From contig CAMJQC010000010.1 in the NCBI GenBank assembly GCA_946407975.1, positions 1 to 58,783 of the forward strand: 58,783 bases of DNA, written 5' to 3'. The notes under the pieces are model-generated. The model was not told where the DNA came from. It was given only the letters and a program-made list of their open reading frames with translations, and searched no databases. The DNA is from an uncultured Bacteroidales bacterium. Its GTDB lineage: Bacteria; Bacteroidota; Bacteroidia; Bacteroidales; F082. This document shows positions 37,003 through 46,114 of the stretch, in pieces. Both the position numbers and the translations under genes were made by a program. Position 1 is the first letter of the stretch; each line of letters starts with the position of its first letter.

Positions 37003-38316
37003 ATGAAAAAAACTTTTATCACCCTGTGTGCAGTCCTCATCGCCTCTGTCTCCATGGCAGCCGGTCATGTTGACTCCGTTCGTTATCTGACCACCAAAGC
37101 CGGTCAGAATTGGTTCATTTCAGCTGACGGCAATGTTGATTGGTGGCAAGGTTCAGACAGAAATCCCGCCGGTAATTACACTGCTGTTCAGTGGGGAAAG
37201 CCTTCCTTTGGTGGAAGCATTAACGTTGGCAAGTGGATTAACCACAAGTTTGGTTTGAGATTGTCTTATGATGTCAATGGTGGCAAGAGCTACATCAACG
37301 GAAGACATATTGGCCTCGACCGTATCCAATTCCTTTATGGTGACGACCCACAACCTGATGAAAATGGATACTACAACACGCAATTCGTGTATCACAACCT
37401 GCACGGCGACCTGCTGTTCAGCCCCGTCGATTTCTTCCAAGGTTATTACAACCCCAACAGAATCTACACCCCCGTACTCTATATTGGAATGGGAGGCGCT
37501 TGTGTCGGTGAAAACATCCTTCTCAGCCCTACAATTGTCAACAACATTCTCGCCAGAAGAGAGATGAAGCAAGATAATTATGATGCTGAAACTGCTCAGA
37601 GAAATCTCAAAGCTGCTAACTACGAGTTCTCTTTCGCTGCCGGTTTGATCAACAACTTCAGACTCAGTGATTACTTTGACATTCACGTTGATTTGAAATG
37701 GTCTGCACAAAGATGGAACATCGACTCTTGGTTCTATGAATACGGCACTCAGGGCCCTGACAACGTCAGACCCAAGAGAGCTGACTATAACTACTCCGCT
37801 GGCCTCGGCCTCACCTATTACATCGGTGGCAGAATCTATGAACTTCCTTACAACTACGAAAAGGAAATGAGCGAAATGCGCGAGAGAATCAAGAATCTGG
37901 AAGACGAACTGGCCAACCAGCCCGAACCACAACAAATCATCGCTGCTCCTGATACCGTGGTTATCTTCAGCAATGAAATCGAAGCTATCAGCTATCCTTT
38001 CTCCATCTTCTTCAACCTCGACTCCTATCAGTTGATGTCAAAGAGAGACCTGGTCAACCTGAGAGAGATTGCTAACGTTGCCAAGGAAAACAACTACAAA
38101 CTCCGCCTGAGAGGTTCCTGCGACAGCGCTACCGCCACTCCTGAATACAACCAGAAACTCTCCGAGAACCGTTGCCGCAAGATCATGATGGAACTTCTCG
38201 ACATGGGATTCCCGGAAGAGAACATCATCCTCGAGCCTGTCGGTGGTGTTAAGGAACTCGATCCTACCGAATTCGACCGTCGCGTTCTCATCGACATTAT
38301 CAAGACAAGAGAATAA
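37003..38316 (+). CDS. OmpA-family outer-membrane protein
   Basis: 437 residues: signal peptide (MKKTFITLCAVLIASVSMAAG), an N-terminal beta-barrel of about 265 residues rich in Trp/Tyr/Asn/Gly, a short coiled coil (MSEMRERIKNLEDELANQ), then the OmpA-like peptidoglycan-binding domain (FFNLDSYQLMSKRDLVNL, RGSCDSATATPEYNQKLSENRC, FDRRVLIDI). It should span the outer membrane and tether it to peptidoglycan. The frame is open upstream from a TTG at 36940, but the signal peptide and promoter fix ATG 37003. Gene with its own promoter and terminator. Confidence 0.93.
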   Translation: MKKTFITLCAVLIASVSMAAGHVDSVRYLTTKAGQNWFISADGNVDWWQGSDRNPAGNYTAVQWGKPSFGGSINVGKWINHKFGLRLSYDVNGGKSYINGRHIGLDRIQFLYGDDPQPDENGYYNTQFVYHNLHGDLLFSPVDFFQGYYNPNRIYTPVLYIGMGGACVGENILLSPTIVNNILARREMKQDNYDAETAQRNLKAANYEFSFAAGLINNFRLSDYFDIHVDLKWSAQRWNIDSWFYEYGTQGPDNVRPKRADYNYSAGLGLTYYIGGRIYELPYNYEKEMSEMRERIKNLEDELANQPEPQQIIAAPDTVVIFSNEIEAISYPFSIFFNLDSYQLMSKRDLVNLREIANVAKENNYKLRLRGSCDSATATPEYNQKLSENRCRKIMMELLDMGFPEENIILEPVGGVKELDPTEFDRRVLIDIIKTRE

Positions 38317-38335
38317 TCGACGACAAGATTCATAT

Positions 38336-38364
38336 AAAAAAGACTGCTTCGGCAGTCTTTTTTT
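38336..38364 (+). terminator. Intrinsic terminator of the OmpA gene
   Basis: AAAAAAGACTGC, TTCG loop, GCAGTC and a T run. Perfect 12-bp stem directly after the ompA stop. Confidence 0.95.
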
Positions 38365-38375
38365 ATGCCCATACA

Positions 38376-38408
38376 AAAAAATGGCTGACACTTTGTGCCA
38401 GCCATTTT
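38376..38408 (-). terminator. Terminator hairpin after nadE
   Basis: AAAATGGCTG / CAGCCATTTT arms (inner CAC/GTG pairing) followed on the minus strand by a T run (TTTTTTTG). It directly abuts the ompA terminator. Confidence 0.85.
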
Positions 38409-38427
38409 ACATTGTTTATCATAATAA

Positions 38428-40056
38428 TTACATCTTAGCCACGATAGGAATCACGCGTTCTGCACCAAAAGCGCGAGGCGATACCCGAAGGATGGGCGCC
38501 ACCTGCTGACGTTTGAACTCGTTGCGGTTCACCATACGTACCGTGCGGTTCACCGTAGCCGCATCGAAACCCATAGCAATGATTTCCTCTGGCGACTTAG
38601 AGCATTCAATGTATTGGAACAAAATGCCATCCAGAATGTCGTATTCTGGAAGGCTGTCACTATCCTTCTGATCGGGACGCAACTCTGCAGAAGGCGCCTT
38701 GTTGATGGTATGCCATGGGATGATCTCTTCAAAACGATTGATATAGCGCGCCAGTTCGTATGCCTCCGACTTATACACATCACCAATGACCGACAAGCCA
38801 CCGCACATATCACCATAAAGAGTGCCATAACCAACTGCAGCCTCTGATTTATTACTGGTGTTCAAAAGAATGTTGCCAAACTTGTTGCTGACCGCCATCA
38901 GGATGACACCACGGATACGGGCCTGGAGATTCTCCTCTGTCACATCGAAAGGACGACCTTCAAAAATAGGATTCAAGGAATCAAGGAAGCTATCGTACAT
39001 CGGCTTGATAGGCACCGTGTCATAGCGCACGCCCAGCTTCAACGCCAAAGCCTCAGCATCACTCACCGAATGGTCGGTGGAGAACTGTGAAGGCATAAGC
39101 ACCACACGAACGTTTTCAGCGCCAACAGCTTGCACTGCAAAATAGGTCACCAAAGCAGAATCAAGACCTCCCGAGAGACCTACTACTGCCGACTTGAATC
39201 CCATCTTTTGGAAATAATCACGCACGCCTAACACCAGCGCATCGTGAATCAGAGTCATCTTTTCGGGGATGACAAGTCTGTCGTCAGCCGTACGATAATT
39301 GAATAAGGTGTCGGTATCTACAATTTTTATAGACTCTTCAAAGAAAGGTAAAGCCGTATCAATATGTCCGTTGCTAGCAAAAGCCATGGAGCCGCCATCA
39401 AAAATAAGATGTGTGTTGGCACCCACCTGGTTGACATAAAGCAAAGGCAACTCATGCTTCAACACAGTCTGACGAAGTAAATCGCAACGTCGACGTGGTA
39501 TGGTATAGTCGAAAGGCGAAGCTGAAAGGTTGAGAATCAAGTCTGGATGCAACGCCATCAAATTGTCAACGCGGTTTTCAATCAGCAAAGGATCGGCGGA
39601 ACAGTTGGCGAGATCGTCACCTATAGTGACGGCCATCTTTAAACCTCCACATTCCAGCATCTCATTTCCCTTTTCAGACTCAAAATAAGCCCTCTCATCA
39701 CATAAAGGATTATTCCCGATTCGTTGCTTGGCAAAGACCCTCCGCTGCCCTTGATACAAGAAAACGGCACAATTCTTCAAAGGCTTTCCCTCCCCTTCAT
39801 TCGGTAAAGGACAACCCACCAGCACTGGAATGTCGTAGCATTTTTCAGCAATGACATCAAGGGCGTGCTGACAATTCGCCATAAAGTCGGAGAATATAAG
39901 GCAATCGGACGGGAAATAACCCGAGACAGCCAACTCAGAGAAAACGACGAGTCCGGCTTCCTCTTCCTTAGCCTTAATAGCGGATTGAATTATCTTTTCC
40001 ACATTGGCATCAAAATTCCCGATGCAATAGTTGAGTTGTGTTAATGCGATTTTCAT
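38428..40056 (-). CDS. nadE: Two-domain NAD+ synthetase with substituted amidase nucleophile
   Basis: Amidates deamido-NAD to NAD. The 542 residues comprise an N-terminal nitrilase-fold amidase domain (1-250) and a C-terminal PP-loop synthetase domain with SGGLDSALV (295-303) and later NTSNKSEAAVGYGT and SAELRPDQKDSDSLP. The amidase catalytic Glu (E41, FSELAVSGY) and Lys (K110, FAKQRI) are present. The position of the nucleophilic Cys in the usual ICED motif is Gly146 (VTIGDDLANCS), codon GGT at 39619-39621. The glutaminase half may therefore be inactive and the enzyme ammonia-dependent; see findings. It follows the beta-barrel gene by 11 bases. Confidence 0.93.
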   Translation of the reverse strand: MKIALTQLNYCIGNFDANVEKIIQSAIKAKEEEAGLVVFSELAVSGYFPSDCLIFSDFMANCQHALDVIAEKCYDIPVLVGCPLPNEGEGKPLKNCAVFLYQGQRRVFAKQRIGNNPLCDERAYFESEKGNEMLECGGLKMAVTIGDDLANCSADPLLIENRVDNLMALHPDLILNLSASPFDYTIPRRRCDLLRQTVLKHELPLLYVNQVGANTHLIFDGGSMAFASNGHIDTALPFFEESIKIVDTDTLFNYRTADDRLVIPEKMTLIHDALVLGVRDYFQKMGFKSAVVGLSGGLDSALVTYFAVQAVGAENVRVVLMPSQFSTDHSVSDAEALALKLGVRYDTVPIKPMYDSFLDSLNPIFEGRPFDVTEENLQARIRGVILMAVSNKFGNILLNTSNKSEAAVGYGTLYGDMCGGLSVIGDVYKSEAYELARYINRFEEIIPWHTINKAPSAELRPDQKDSDSLPEYDILDGILFQYIECSKSPEEIIAMGFDAATVNRTVRMVNRNEFKRQQVAPILRVSPRAFGAERVIPIVAKM

Positions 40057-40067
40057 AATACAAGAGA

Positions 40068-40742
40068 TTAAAACATCAAGCCTAATTCGAGAGCAAAAGT
40101 CCGTGGCTTGACCCTATTGGCAGTATACTTTGAAGAAGCGATGTCGGTACCATAATAATACACCACTTGAGCGAAAGCACTTAAGTTCTTAACCAGTTCA
40201 TATTCGACCCCGGCTCCACCATTCAACGAAACCATAAAGGGTCTGTATTCCCTTCTGGCATCGACATATTCGGCGTCATCATAATAATAAACGCCAATGC
40301 GGAAATGGTCTTTTGCCATAGCTCTGGCTCGCACACACATCTCGGCACCTGCCAAAACGTAAGGCTTAAACGCTCCCTTCTCCAACACAGTATATTTTGC
40401 CATGACGGGAATACCAAAATAGACGACTTTCATACGACGGTCAACGAGGACATCATCCGTCATGACCCCGACTGTGCGCGTTGCAGAATAAAGGTAATCC
40501 GACCTGAACGAAGTGATAGAAAGGCCTGAAACCACGGCCAGATGATCTATGAAATACGCTTCCGCCACCAAACCAAACTTGCAGCCAAGCAGCACTGAGT
40601 TATTATATGTTCCGTTTTCATACGAAGAGACCCAATTCAGACTTGGCGCTACTTTTATGCCAAAGGAATAGTCATGAAACTGCGCCATCGAATGCATCGA
40701 AAACGCCATCAACATGCTAAAAAACAAAAGTTTAATTTTCAT
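40068..40742 (-). CDS. Outer-membrane beta-barrel protein (PorT/OMP_b-brl_2 type)
   Basis: 224 residues from the Met that starts the signal peptide (MKIKLLFFSMLMAFSMHSMAQ). The mature part begins FHDYSFGIKVAPSLNW and alternates beta-strands ending in FALELGLMF, the aromatic C-terminal pattern of small Bacteroidota barrels. It is clearly paralogous to the product at 41708-42442 (both open with a YSFG/FSFG-x-K-x-x-P block and share AEYYF / AEAYF and V(V/T)G strands). Function unknown. nadE follows after 11 bases, so the two may be co-transcribed, although the link makes no obvious functional sense. Confidence 0.85.
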   Translation of the reverse strand: MKIKLLFFSMLMAFSMHSMAQFHDYSFGIKVAPSLNWVSSYENGTYNNSVLLGCKFGLVAEAYFIDHLAVVSGLSITSFRSDYLYSATRTVGVMTDDVLVDRRMKVVYFGIPVMAKYTVLEKGAFKPYVLAGAEMCVRARAMAKDHFRIGVYYYDDAEYVDARREYRPFMVSLNGGAGVEYELVKNLSAFAQVVYYYGTDIASSKYTANRVKPRTFALELGLMF

Positions 40743-40812
40743 ACTTATCAAAGTATTAATTGGTTATTTATATAAAAACGCACAAAACAAATTCTATTGC
40801 CCTTAATAAGGA

Positions 40813-40820
40813 CAAAAATA
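40813..40820 (-). promoter_or_regulatory. -7 promoter element for the OMP-nadE unit
   Basis: Minus strand TATTTTTG (TAnnTTTG), 71 bases before ATG 40742. Only one base separates it from the oppositely directed element at 40822-40829. Confidence 0.6.
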
Positions 40821-40821
40821 C

Positions 40822-40829
40822 TACTTTTG
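40822..40829 (+). promoter_or_regulatory. -7 promoter element for the second beta-barrel gene
   Basis: TACTTTTG (TAnnTTTG), 33 bases before ATG 40862; its -33 region would overlap the opposing promoter. Confidence 0.6.
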
Positions 40830-40861
40830 CTATAAATTCGTTGAAGTCCATTATAAAAATA

Positions 40862-41587
40862 ATGACCATGAAGAAATCCGTTTTGCTTTTCTTGGCCGCA
40901 ATGATGTTCTGCAGTCCAGCATTTGCTATTGGCAGCATTGATATCTCTATAGGCCCGAAAATCGGTTATCAAACCGCAAAACTTTCCTATCAGAGAACCA
41001 GCATTCGTAATGACTTCAAAAGCAATTTCACTATCGGCGCTTTTGCCCGTATCAGCGGCGACAGGTTTTACGTTCAACCAGAAGTATTATGGTTCAAGTC
41101 AGTAAACAGTACCGATATTTCGCTTGAATCGACAGGCGACCACGTCAACGGATCAAGCTCACAAAATGGGCACAATCTCAACATGATACTTGACGCCATG
41201 AACATCCAAGTGCCCGTCATGGTAGGGTATACGCTACTTGATCTTGATTTGATCAAGCTTAGAGTGCAAGGCGGCCCAACTGCCAATTACATTATTCCAA
41301 AACAGGCATTAATCCAAGAATCCATCACAACAAATAACGGCGGATCGACACAAGAATATAAAAAAACTGAACTTGACACGAATTCCATTGTTTGGGGAAT
41401 TCAAGGAGGTATCGGACTTGATGTCATGAGGTTCACAATCGATGTCAACTATAGTTTCGGCATCACCAATGTTTTTAATGCAAACAATGTCAACAATTCA
41501 AATTGGGGACAACACATCGACACAAACGGCATCAACGGTACCAAACAGAATCTCTTTATGGTCACCGTGGGGTACAAGTTTTTTTGA
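40862..41587 (+). CDS. Outer-membrane beta-barrel protein (OMP_b-brl type)
   Basis: 241 residues with a signal peptide (MTMKKSVLLFLAAMMFCSPAFA). The mature part has GPKIGYQTAKLSYQR, FTIGAFARISGDRFYVQPEVLWF, QVPVMVGYTLLDLDLIKLRVQGGP and ends LFMVTVGYKFF, the typical C-terminal strand with terminal Phe. The family is recognisable as a small porin-like barrel; substrate and role are unknown. A longer frame from 40760 is rejected because it crosses both promoter elements. ATG 40868 is an equally good start. It has its own terminator at 41655-41688. Confidence 0.85.
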   Translation: MTMKKSVLLFLAAMMFCSPAFAIGSIDISIGPKIGYQTAKLSYQRTSIRNDFKSNFTIGAFARISGDRFYVQPEVLWFKSVNSTDISLESTGDHVNGSSSQNGHNLNMILDAMNIQVPVMVGYTLLDLDLIKLRVQGGPTANYIIPKQALIQESITTNNGGSTQEYKKTELDTNSIVWGIQGGIGLDVMRFTIDVNYSFGITNVFNANNVNNSNWGQHIDTNGINGTKQNLFMVTVGYKFF

Positions 41588-41654
41588 TTTGAAAAGACCA
41601 AACCACAATTCCATCCCGAAGCTCGCTGGAGAAAGACCGTATCTCAAGAAAACA

Positions 41655-41688
41655 AAAAAAACGGATGTCATACGACATCCGTTTTTTG
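41655..41688. terminator. Bidirectional intrinsic terminator
   Basis: AAAACGGATGTC, ATAC loop, GACATCCGTTTT with flanking A and T runs. It serves the converging beta-barrel genes. Confidence 0.93.
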
Positions 41689-41707
41689 TTGTTGTAATGT
41701 TTTCTTA

Positions 41708-42442
41708 TTAGAAAAGAATGCCTGCTTCGATGCCAAAACGGTTCTGAAGCATATTTAACTTGACATCGCGTTCACCGATCTTGTCACCAGCAGCATCATA
41801 GTAATTGCTATAGTAATTGTGTCCGATACCATAACTGATGTTGTTCAGGAAATCGTGTGAGAAGAACACGCCCAGGAAAACACGCAGTGATTCGTCGATG
41901 GAATACTGAGCACCAGCACCGATCTTCAAAGAAGCACGAAGATTGCTGAATTCTTTTCTAGTGGTACCCCAAACATCAGGGAAAGCGGCATCACCAATAG
42001 CATCCTTGACCTTTACCTTTTGCGCGTATCCAATTCCGCCACCAACCTGAGCATAGTAGCGAATCGGGAGTGCACCAAACTGGTTGGTGACCATCTTGAG
42101 CATCAACGGGATTTCATAAACAGTGGCTTTGTACTGTCTGTTGATCGTGAAAGGGTTCAGGAGAGAAATGGAATCGTTAGCGCTTTCAAAACTATAGTAG
42201 CCACGATTCATGTTGACATTTACGCCTGTAACGATGGCATAGTTTTCGGTGAAATAATACTCAGCCATGACGCCAAATCCAAAACCAGTCATGGTCTTTT
42301 CAGAATGAGCAGCACCTGTTGTTGAACCAACCCAGTCAAAACCAGGTCCTAATTTGAAGCCAAAGGAAAATCCTTTGTACTGTGCTGAAACACTCAGCGT
42401 CATTGCCAGTAAAAGACCGGCGAGAAGTAAATTCTTTTTCAT
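41708..42442 (-). CDS. Outer-membrane beta-barrel protein (PorT/OMP_b-brl_2 type), paralogue
   Basis: 244 residues: signal peptide (MKKNLLLAGLLLAMTLSVSAQ), then YKGFSFGFKLGPGFDW and a series of beta-strands including GFGFGVMAEYYFTENYAIVTG, ending RFGIEAGILF. It is similar to the 40068-40742 product, so the two look like a duplicated pair flanking a third barrel gene. Function unknown. It has its own promoter at 42467-42474 and sits downstream of sdhB without a visible terminator between them. Confidence 0.86.
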   Translation of the reverse strand: MKKNLLLAGLLLAMTLSVSAQYKGFSFGFKLGPGFDWVGSTTGAAHSEKTMTGFGFGVMAEYYFTENYAIVTGVNVNMNRGYYSFESANDSISLLNPFTINRQYKATVYEIPLMLKMVTNQFGALPIRYYAQVGGGIGYAQKVKVKDAIGDAAFPDVWGTTRKEFSNLRASLKIGAGAQYSIDESLRVFLGVFFSHDFLNNISYGIGHNYYSNYYDAAGDKIGERDVKLNMLQNRFGIEAGILF

Positions 42443-42466
42443 AGCTATGATTTTATTTTATCAATG

Positions 42467-42474
42467 CAAAAGTA
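42467..42474 (-). promoter_or_regulatory. -7 promoter element for the beta-barrel gene
   Basis: Minus strand TACTTTTG (TAnnTTTG) 25 bases before ATG 42442. Confidence 0.65.
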
Positions 42475-42521
42475 TGTATTTTTTTCAATAACAGAAGAAT
42501 TAAAGACTAAAAATGTGAAAT

Positions 42522-43280
42522 CTATGATTCTTTTCCCGTTCCCTTGAACCCTGCTTTGATATGAAGTCGGTTCAGGCGTGCGATATTGGAAACCGAAATA
42601 TGTTTAGGGCATACGGCCTGACAGGCATACGTGTTCGTACAATTGCCAAAGCCCAACTCATCCATCTTGGCGACCATGGCATGTGCTCTTTTCTCCGCTT
42701 CCAACTTACCTTGAGGTAACAGCGCCAGTTGCGACACTTTTGCCGCCACGAAGAGCATGGCACTGGCGTTCTTGCATGCCGCAACGCAAGCGCCACATCC
42801 AATGCATGAAGCCGCGTCCATGGCCAAATCCGCATCACGTTTTGATACCAAAATAGCATTGCCATCGGGCACGCCACCCGTGTGACACGATACATAACCT
42901 CCCGCTTGAATGATCTGGTCGAAGGCGGAACGGTCGACGGTCAAGTCCTTGATAACCGGGAATGCTTTCGCTCGGAAAGGCTCTACCGTGATGGTTTCGC
43001 CATCCTTGAACTTACGCATATAGAGTTGGCAGGTGGTCGTGCCCTCGCCTCTGCCATGCGGCCGCCCGTTGATAAAAAGACTGCAGGCACCACAGATGCC
43101 TTCGCGGCAGTCGTGGTCGAAATAGACAGGGTCCTCCCCTTTCAGCACTAACTGCTCATTGAGAATATCGAGCATCTCCAAGAAAGAAGCGTCGGGGTCA
43201 ATGTCGCTGACGGCATAACTGACGAAGCGTCCTTTGGCATTACGGTTAGATTGTCGCCATATTTTCAAAGTGAAGTTCAT
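42522..43280 (-). CDS. sdhB: Succinate dehydrogenase / fumarate reductase iron-sulfur subunit
   Basis: 252-residue electron-transfer subunit on the cytoplasmic side of the inner membrane. The [2Fe-2S] cluster motif is [19 protein letters not shown] plus a later Cys (TCQLYMR); the [4Fe-4S]/[3Fe-4S] ligands are in [11 protein letters not shown] and [15 protein letters not shown]. All cysteines expected of the B-type three-gene enzyme are visible. It is the last gene of the sdhC-sdhA-sdhB operon, 6 bases after sdhA. In anaerobic Bacteroidales this complex mostly works as fumarate reductase; the direction is inference. Confidence 0.95.
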   Translation of the reverse strand: MNFTLKIWRQSNRNAKGRFVSYAVSDIDPDASFLEMLDILNEQLVLKGEDPVYFDHDCREGICGACSLFINGRPHGRGEGTTTCQLYMRKFKDGETITVEPFRAKAFPVIKDLTVDRSAFDQIIQAGGYVSCHTGGVPDGNAILVSKRDADLAMDAASCIGCGACVAACKNASAMLFVAAKVSQLALLPQGKLEAEKRAHAMVAKMDELGFGNCTNTYACQAVCPKHISVSNIARLNRLHIKAGFKGTGKES

Positions 43281-43286
43281 ACCTGT

Positions 43287-45227
43287 TTACTTATAATTTC
43301 GCTGTTTCAGTTCAACAAATTCAAAATCGAGGGCTTCCTTATACATTTCAGGGGCAATGGCTCCTTTATATTCGTAGGCCGACACAAAACGGAAATGTTC
43401 ATCATCACGGAGCGCTTCGCCATCAGCCGTCTGGTGTTCAACCCGAAAATGACCGCCACACGACTCTTCCCGCTGCAAGGCATCACGGGCAATGAGTTCG
43501 CCCAACTCGAGGAAGTCGGCCACGCGAAGGGCTTTCTCCAACTCCGCATTGCAACCTATTGTAAGGGCAGGCACTTTCACCTGATGCCAAAATTCATCAC
43601 GCAGACTGGCAATCTGGCTAATCGCTTGCTGAAGTCCCTCCTTTTCGCGCGACATGCCGACCTTCTCCCACATAATCTTTCCCAAACGACGGTGGAAACT
43701 ATCTACAGTCTCGTTTCCTCCAACGGCATGCAAGCGTGCTATCTCGTCACGCACTTGCTTTTCCGCCTCAGCGAAGCATGTCTCTTCGATGCTTACAGCA
43801 GGCTCTCTAATGAGGTCAGAGAGGTAATTCTGCAGGGTATAAGGAAGAATAAAGTAACCATCTGCCAGACCCTGCATCAAAGCGGAAGCACCCAGGCGAT
43901 TCGCTCCATGGTCGCTGAAGTTGGCTTCGCCCAAGGCAAAAAGCCCAGGAATGGTGGTCTGAAGCTCATAATCAACCCAAAGACCGCCCATAGTATAGTG
44001 AACGGCAGGATAAATCATCATCGGGGTCTCATAAGGATTCTCATTGGCAATCTCCTGATACATGTCGAAAAGATTGCCATAACGAGCCTTCACCACATTC
44101 TCTCCAAGTCTTTCAATAGCCTCGGAAAAATCCAGATAAACGGCTAATCCGGAAGCATTGACGCCAAAGCCCGCATCGCAACGCTCTTTAGCGGCACGAG
44201 AAGCCACATCACGCGGGACGAGGTTCCCGAAACTCGGGTAACGACGTTCCAGATAATAGTCTCGGTCGGCTTCAGGGATGTCAGCAGGACGCAGCTCTCC
44301 TTTGCGAATCTTCTCCACATCGCTCATATTCTTCGGCACCCAGATGCGCCCATCGTTACGAAGGCTTTCGCTCATCAAGGTCAGTTTCGACTGATAGTCG
44401 CCATGGACGGGGATGCAGGTAGGATGAATCTGCGTAAAACACGGATTGGCAAAGAAAGCGCCTTTCTTGTAGCATCGCCAGGCAGCAGAACCATTAGAAG
44501 CCATCGCATTGGTGCTCAAGAAGAAGACATTGCCATAGCCGCCCGTTGCCAGCACCACAGCATGGGCGGAATAACGTTCGATATCACCTGTCTCAAGATT
44601 GCGGACGATAATGCCACGGGCACGTCCATCAACGAGAACCAGATTGAGCATCTCACGTCGGGTGAACAGTTTCACTGTGCCATTATGGATCTCCTTGCTC
44701 AAAGCGCCATAGGCACCGAGCAGCAGCTGTTGTCCCGTTTGTCCCTTGGCATAGAAAGTGCGTGACACCTGCGCTCCACCGAAAGAACGGTTGGCCAGCA
44801 TGCCGGCGTAATCGCGGGCAAAAGGCACGCCTTGCGCCACACATTGGTCAATGATATTGTTGCTGATTTCAGCCAGACGATACACATTCGCCTCACGGGC
44901 ACGATAATCGCCACCTTTCACTGTGTCCTCAAACAAACGGCGGATGCTGTCACCATCATTCTGGTAGTTCTTGGCTGCATTGATACCGCCTTGAGCCGCA
45001 ATGCTGTGCGCCCGTCGCGGGCTGTCCTGAATACAGAACACCTTGACATTGTAACCCTGCTCGCCGAGCGTGGCAGCGGCAGACGCGCCGGCCAAACCCG
45101 TTCCCACCACGATGATGTCCAGCTTGCGTTTATTTGCTGGATTAATGAGACGTTGCGTATCCTTATAACTGGTCCATTTCTCGGCAATGTTGCCTGAAGG
45201 GACTTTGGATTGTTTGATTTCGTCCAT
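43287..45227 (-). CDS. sdhA: Succinate dehydrogenase / fumarate reductase flavoprotein subunit
   Basis: 646-residue catalytic subunit. The N-terminal FAD-binding site [18 protein letters not shown] (about residues 36-53) is followed by [15 protein letters not shown] (the His that carries covalent FAD is usually in this block) and the substrate/catalytic region [15 protein letters not shown] and [20 protein letters not shown]. The length fits the long form of the Bacteroides/Wolinella-type enzyme. It lies between sdhC (10 bases) and sdhB (6 bases). Confidence 0.96.
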   Translation of the reverse strand: MDEIKQSKVPSGNIAEKWTSYKDTQRLINPANKRKLDIIVVGTGLAGASAAATLGEQGYNVKVFCIQDSPRRAHSIAAQGGINAAKNYQNDGDSIRRLFEDTVKGGDYRAREANVYRLAEISNNIIDQCVAQGVPFARDYAGMLANRSFGGAQVSRTFYAKGQTGQQLLLGAYGALSKEIHNGTVKLFTRREMLNLVLVDGRARGIIVRNLETGDIERYSAHAVVLATGGYGNVFFLSTNAMASNGSAAWRCYKKGAFFANPCFTQIHPTCIPVHGDYQSKLTLMSESLRNDGRIWVPKNMSDVEKIRKGELRPADIPEADRDYYLERRYPSFGNLVPRDVASRAAKERCDAGFGVNASGLAVYLDFSEAIERLGENVVKARYGNLFDMYQEIANENPYETPMMIYPAVHYTMGGLWVDYELQTTIPGLFALGEANFSDHGANRLGASALMQGLADGYFILPYTLQNYLSDLIREPAVSIEETCFAEAEKQVRDEIARLHAVGGNETVDSFHRRLGKIMWEKVGMSREKEGLQQAISQIASLRDEFWHQVKVPALTIGCNAELEKALRVADFLELGELIARDALQREESCGGHFRVEHQTADGEALRDDEHFRFVSAYEYKGAIAPEMYKEALDFEFVELKQRNYK

Positions 45228-45237
45228 GTAATTACGA

Positions 45238-45903
45238 TTATAGGTGAGGATAAATCAGCCAGTAATAAACCACTACTGAGACAAAAAGCAATATGATGAT
45301 GGTCGCCACAATGTAGGCTATGATTTGCCCGCGGCGTTTCCATTGGTCGTTGTTCCAGCCCATCGATTGGAACATGCTCCAAAGTCCATGAGAGAGGTGC
45401 AGCCAAATCACGGCGAACCAAATCAGATACAGAATGCTGTAAAGGTTGTTGGAGAATATATACCTAATCTGCTCCATGCCATTTACAGGTTCGCGACCCA
45501 TGAGTTCGGCAAATTGCATCTTATACCAGAACTGGCACAGGTGCAACGCCAGACCCAGCAGGATGAAAAGGCCGAGCACCAACATGTTCTGTGACGACCA
45601 TTCCACTCCTTTCGGACGTTCCTTTGTCCTATAACGTACCGTGCCACGAGCCCGCAAATTCTCTATCGAGAGCAAAATGCCACACAGGATGTGTATTCCC
45701 ATCAATGCCGCCAACCCTATCGTACCGATTACGGCATACCAGTTGGCACCCAGAAAATCACAGATGGCGTTATAAGCATCGGCCGAAAAGATAGAGATGA
45801 AGTTCATCGCTCCGTGAAACAGCAAGAAAAGCACGAAACCCGCACCAGAGACGGCCATGATGACCTTGCCCGTAATGGAGGAGAAAAGCGGTTTGTTTCT
45901 CAT
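45238..45903 (-). CDS. sdhC: Succinate dehydrogenase / fumarate reductase cytochrome b subunit
   Basis: Membrane anchor that exchanges electrons with menaquinone via two b haems. 221 residues from ATG 45903 ([20 protein letters not shown]) with five TM helices; histidines in the helices ([42 protein letters not shown]) fit di-haem ligands. A 39-codon longer frame is rejected because the promoter at 45922-45929 lies within it. The single large anchor (no SdhD) matches the type B complex. First gene of the operon. Confidence 0.93.
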   Translation of the reverse strand: MRNKPLFSSITGKVIMAVSGAGFVLFLLFHGAMNFISIFSADAYNAICDFLGANWYAVIGTIGLAALMGIHILCGILLSIENLRARGTVRYRTKERPKGVEWSSQNMLVLGLFILLGLALHLCQFWYKMQFAELMGREPVNGMEQIRYIFSNNLYSILYLIWFAVIWLHLSHGLWSMFQSMGWNNDQWKRRGQIIAYIVATIIILLFVSVVVYYWLIYPHL

Positions 45904-45921
45904 CAAGACTATTTTTTTTCG

Positions 45922-45929
45922 CAAAAGTA
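45922..45929 (-). promoter_or_regulatory. -7 promoter element for sdhCAB
   Basis: Minus strand TACTTTTG (TAnnTTTG) 19 bases before ATG 45903. Confidence 0.65.
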
Positions 45930-46086
45930 TAGAATTTGTCGCATTATCCATGTGGAATCTGCTTTTTATTGAAATGTTTTTTACCGGAAACGGCCTACGG
46001 CCCGGCCTATGGTATGACATATGCTAATGTGAAAAGAATAAAAACAGCACCTCCAAATTGTAAACGACACGTAACAAAAAATTGCT

Positions 46087-46094
46087 TATCTTTG
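46087..46094 (+). promoter_or_regulatory. -7 promoter element for pepP
   Basis: TATCTTTG (TAnnTTTG) 21 bases before ATG 46115. Confidence 0.65.
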
Positions 46095-46114
46095 TCCTTT
46101 AACAAAACAAAAAC

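Noticed and set aside
37153-37935. 260-residue minus-strand frame
   Set aside because: Antisense to the OmpA-family gene, which has clear signal peptide, barrel and OmpA domain.
38336-38408. Riboswitch for NAD or related ligand near nadE
   Set aside because: The structures here are two back-to-back terminators downstream of nadE and ompA, not in a leader.
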